From Camarhynchus parvulus (taxonomy: Eukaryota; Chordata; Aves; Passeriformes; Thraupidae): DNA of 64,000 bases. The notes under the pieces are model-generated. The model was not told where the DNA came from. It worked only from the letters and a program-made list of their open reading frames with translations, and did not search any database. A program made the position numbers and the translations under genes. Shown here piece after piece: positions 61,501 through 64,000 of the stretch. Location: the NCBI RefSeq assembly GCF_901933205.1, contig NC_044584.1:14301001-14365000 (forward strand), written 5' to 3'. Positions within the stretch are counted from its first letter, which is position 1; every line of letters begins with the position of its first letter.

Positions 61501-64000
61501 TCTACTTTTCTGCAAGTTCCACCACTATTTATGTGTGAAATAAAGGATGTAAAGACAAGACTTGAGGCTCTATTTCATAGTCAATGTGCTTAACAAAAGT
61601 ATTCATATGCTGCCCTCTTTAGTATCCCAAATTACACATAGTTGGTTTATTTAATTTTCAATTAAAATTGCTTCATGAAGCAATCAACCTAAACTTCCTG
61701 TAGAAAACTCTAAATCAACAACAAAATATACAAACAAACCAAACAAATAAAAACCCCCAAATATAACACAAATGCAACAACCCTTTCCTGCTTGGAAATA
61801 AAGTTATTTCTTGCCATCAAGGCACTGCAGACACATTTCATGCTGACCTGGCTACATGTCAACATCACTTTGTGCATAGAGAGGGTGATCCCTTTAAGTC
61901 ACAACCATTTTATTATTGAAATAGAAAAAAGAAGTTCCCAGCATCTTATCTAGAACCTATAATTCCTGCAAGTCCACACAGCTACTGATCATGAGTGACT
62001 TTAGTTGTTTTCCAGAACTGCAAGTTTCTCTCACTCCCTGGTCTTCAAATACAGATTGTGTCAGTAAGGAAAGCTCTAAGTGAAGGAGAAAATAGAGGAG
62101 AAATTAGGAGAGAATAGAAAGAATAATATATAATAATAATAATTTACTGAGTTTCTTTAAGAAATGGAGTTTTGCTGTGACCAGTCCCTGCAGAAAGGTG
62201 CTCTGACTCAGCTTCCTTGGGTGATTAGGCAGGATAAGGTTTGTCACTGAGAATAAAGCCAGAGCACCAGGTGTGATCTGTCCTTTCTGGGTGGCCTCAA
62301 AGGCCACAGTGCTCCTCTACCTGCAGACATCTCTCTGCTCATCAGCTGAGGGGCAGAGCATGGTTCTGAGCACAGGATTTTAACTCTGTTTGCCCCCTCC
62401 TCATTTTGGGGCCAGTTTAGGTCCAGCCTCCAAAAGCTCAATGGTGTTGTTGAACATGCCCAATTTAAACAGTATTTTTCCCCTCAGATGAGCAGCTACC
62501 ATCCAGCCAGAGTATAAATGCTTGGCCCTAACTACCAGGTAATGATTTGCTATGATGAATTAAGAAGCAGTGCCTCTAGAAAGTATTCTATATGTTCTGC
62601 AGTAATTAGGGTTATTTTTAGGATAATCTTACAAATTGTTGAGTTCCTGGATACCTGTGAGCAAAAACCCTGGCAAAGTTGCATTTGTTCTTTTAGCAAG
62701 AAAAGAAAGCATTATTAACTGACAAGGCTTTTTCTCTTTCCATTTACAAAGCCTTGGTTTTTTTCCCTTTTTATAACATATTAAATTAATTGGTTTCCAC
62801 ACTGTTTCCTGCTTGTTTAGCATAACCAGTAAGTGGATTAGTCCTTTATCTCAGCTATCCATAGGTTTCTTTAGGAAAAAAGGTGATTATTGCTGTGGTC
62901 ACCGCATGGTACCCCGTTGTTAATCCCCTCACTGCATCTTTGATCCACATACAGTTAAATGTGTGTCCAGGGCACACTGCTGTGCATATCTCTAATCCTC
63001 CCCAGAAAACCAGAGGGTTAACAGCTCTAGATGTCACTGTACTTAGAATTTGGGAGCCAAATAACAGTCCTGAGTCAGACTAGGTGATACAGCAGGGATC
63101 AGTGGGGTCTGAGCTGCCCATTATGTTTTGTTTCCAAAGAGGTAACATCAGTGAGTGCTCCAACAACACTGGCAGCAGCCTCATCAATGTATGATCACAG
63201 CATTTTCCCCTCCATTAAATAATTCTCATGTTATGTGAAAAGCAAAGTAATGCATCACAAGTTTTAAATAAAAATAAATCGATTACACATCCAGAACACC
63301 AATGTTTTGAGAAAAAACTTGTTCAGGTTTTCTTTATAGAACAGGCTGCAACCCAGTGCTCTTTCACATCACGATTTACTTCAGTCCACTCCAAGATTTT
63401 TAACAAAAAGCTACAAAGTCCTAAAGACAGAGCGGCTTGAAACACCCTGATGAGAGCCTCAAGTGTACTTTAATCTATTGGAAGCAGTTTTCTCCAGAAT
63501 AATACATGCTCTCTCTGATGAATGGAAAGAACATCTCAGTATAATTACTGAAAATGTGAGCTTTATGTTCCAGTACAGAATCTTGGGTATTTTGCATTAA
63601 ATGCCAACAAATGTTTTATTCAAGTCACAACAGCAACACAGCTCAAAAAAAAAAAAGGACACAGTGATAGTCTTGATTCCCTCTTGTCAGATCCAGTTTG
63701 TGCTGGTGAGATGCCATCAGTTTCCAGATGGCATCACTGTATAGAAGTGATATACAGAAGAATTGCTGTAGTAACAAGACAAACAATCAGGTTTAATGAG
63801 CTTGACATTCTGGGTTGTTTCTAATTATCACAGGTAACAAGCTAAGGCCAGAATGATCAGTTTCAGCTAAGCTTACTTATGCTTACAGCTCTTTGAATTT
63901 CAGTGGTAAATGAGATCTGCTAAAGTTTTGTTTATCTTCTACACGAGGAACTGCATGTCCCTAGGAGTCACATAAATGTGTGTCCTGAAGGGATAATCCT
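55547..64000. other. Unique non-coding sequence to the window end
   Basis: No gene recognised in 8.4 kb. Open frames reach 138 codons (58092-58508, plus) without any domain. It contains A tracts at 56831-56844 and 63645-63656, an A-rich stretch near 61715-61790 and a short (ATA)n run near 62125-62142. No LTR or CR1 motif was seen. Confidence 0.6.

Overview
The window reads as nuclear DNA of a songbird (passerine): a gene-poor, mostly AT-rich stretch of the kind found on a macrochromosome. The evidence is the repeat content. There are avian CR1 LINE 3' ends in both orientations, a decayed CR1 reverse-transcriptase piece, and several solo long terminal repeats (LTRs) of endogenous retroviruses (ERVs) whose sequences I recognise as songbird-type families. 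Family assignments are from memory, not from a database search.

I found no convincing protein-coding gene, tRNA, rRNA or other RNA gene. The longest open frames (202, 189, 187 and 166 codons) are about what chance gives in 64 kb on two strands. The longest lies across a minisatellite. None shows a recognisable domain. The window may be intergenic or lie inside a very large intron; the sequence alone does not decide.

Layout: 1-8.4 kb is unique sequence with an inverted pair of CR1 fragments (1.3-1.7 kb) and small tandem duplications. 8.4-10 kb holds a CR1 with an internal 71-bp duplication, an LTR-like segment and a solo LTR with a 6-bp target-site duplication (TSD). 10-15.6 kb is unique. 15.6-18.1 kb is rich in simple and tandem repeats. 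18-28.8 kb is unique apart from some palindromes. 28.8-30.1 kb has two different LTRs side by side in a G-rich minisatellite, followed by a CpG-retaining block that is the best candidate for a conserved regulatory element. 32.5-32.9 kb has a CR1 reverse-transcriptase remnant. 41.3-43.3 kb has two LTRs, one with a clean TSD. 50.2-50.8 kb has a 577-bp LTR with TATA-like and polyadenylation motifs. 54.0-54.3 kb is a second solo LTR of the family seen at 9.7 kb. 55.2-55.5 kb is a modular minisatellite. The rest to 64 kb is unique sequence.

Four LTRs (9.68, 28.83, 41.32 and 53.97 kb) have matching 6-bp flanking duplications readable in the sequence. That length is typical of class II (ERVK/beta-like) integration, and each was probably left by recombination between the two LTRs of a provirus. 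No retroviral internal coding region survives. I did not find a new multi-gene system; the most useful observations concern repeat structure and candidate regulatory DNA.
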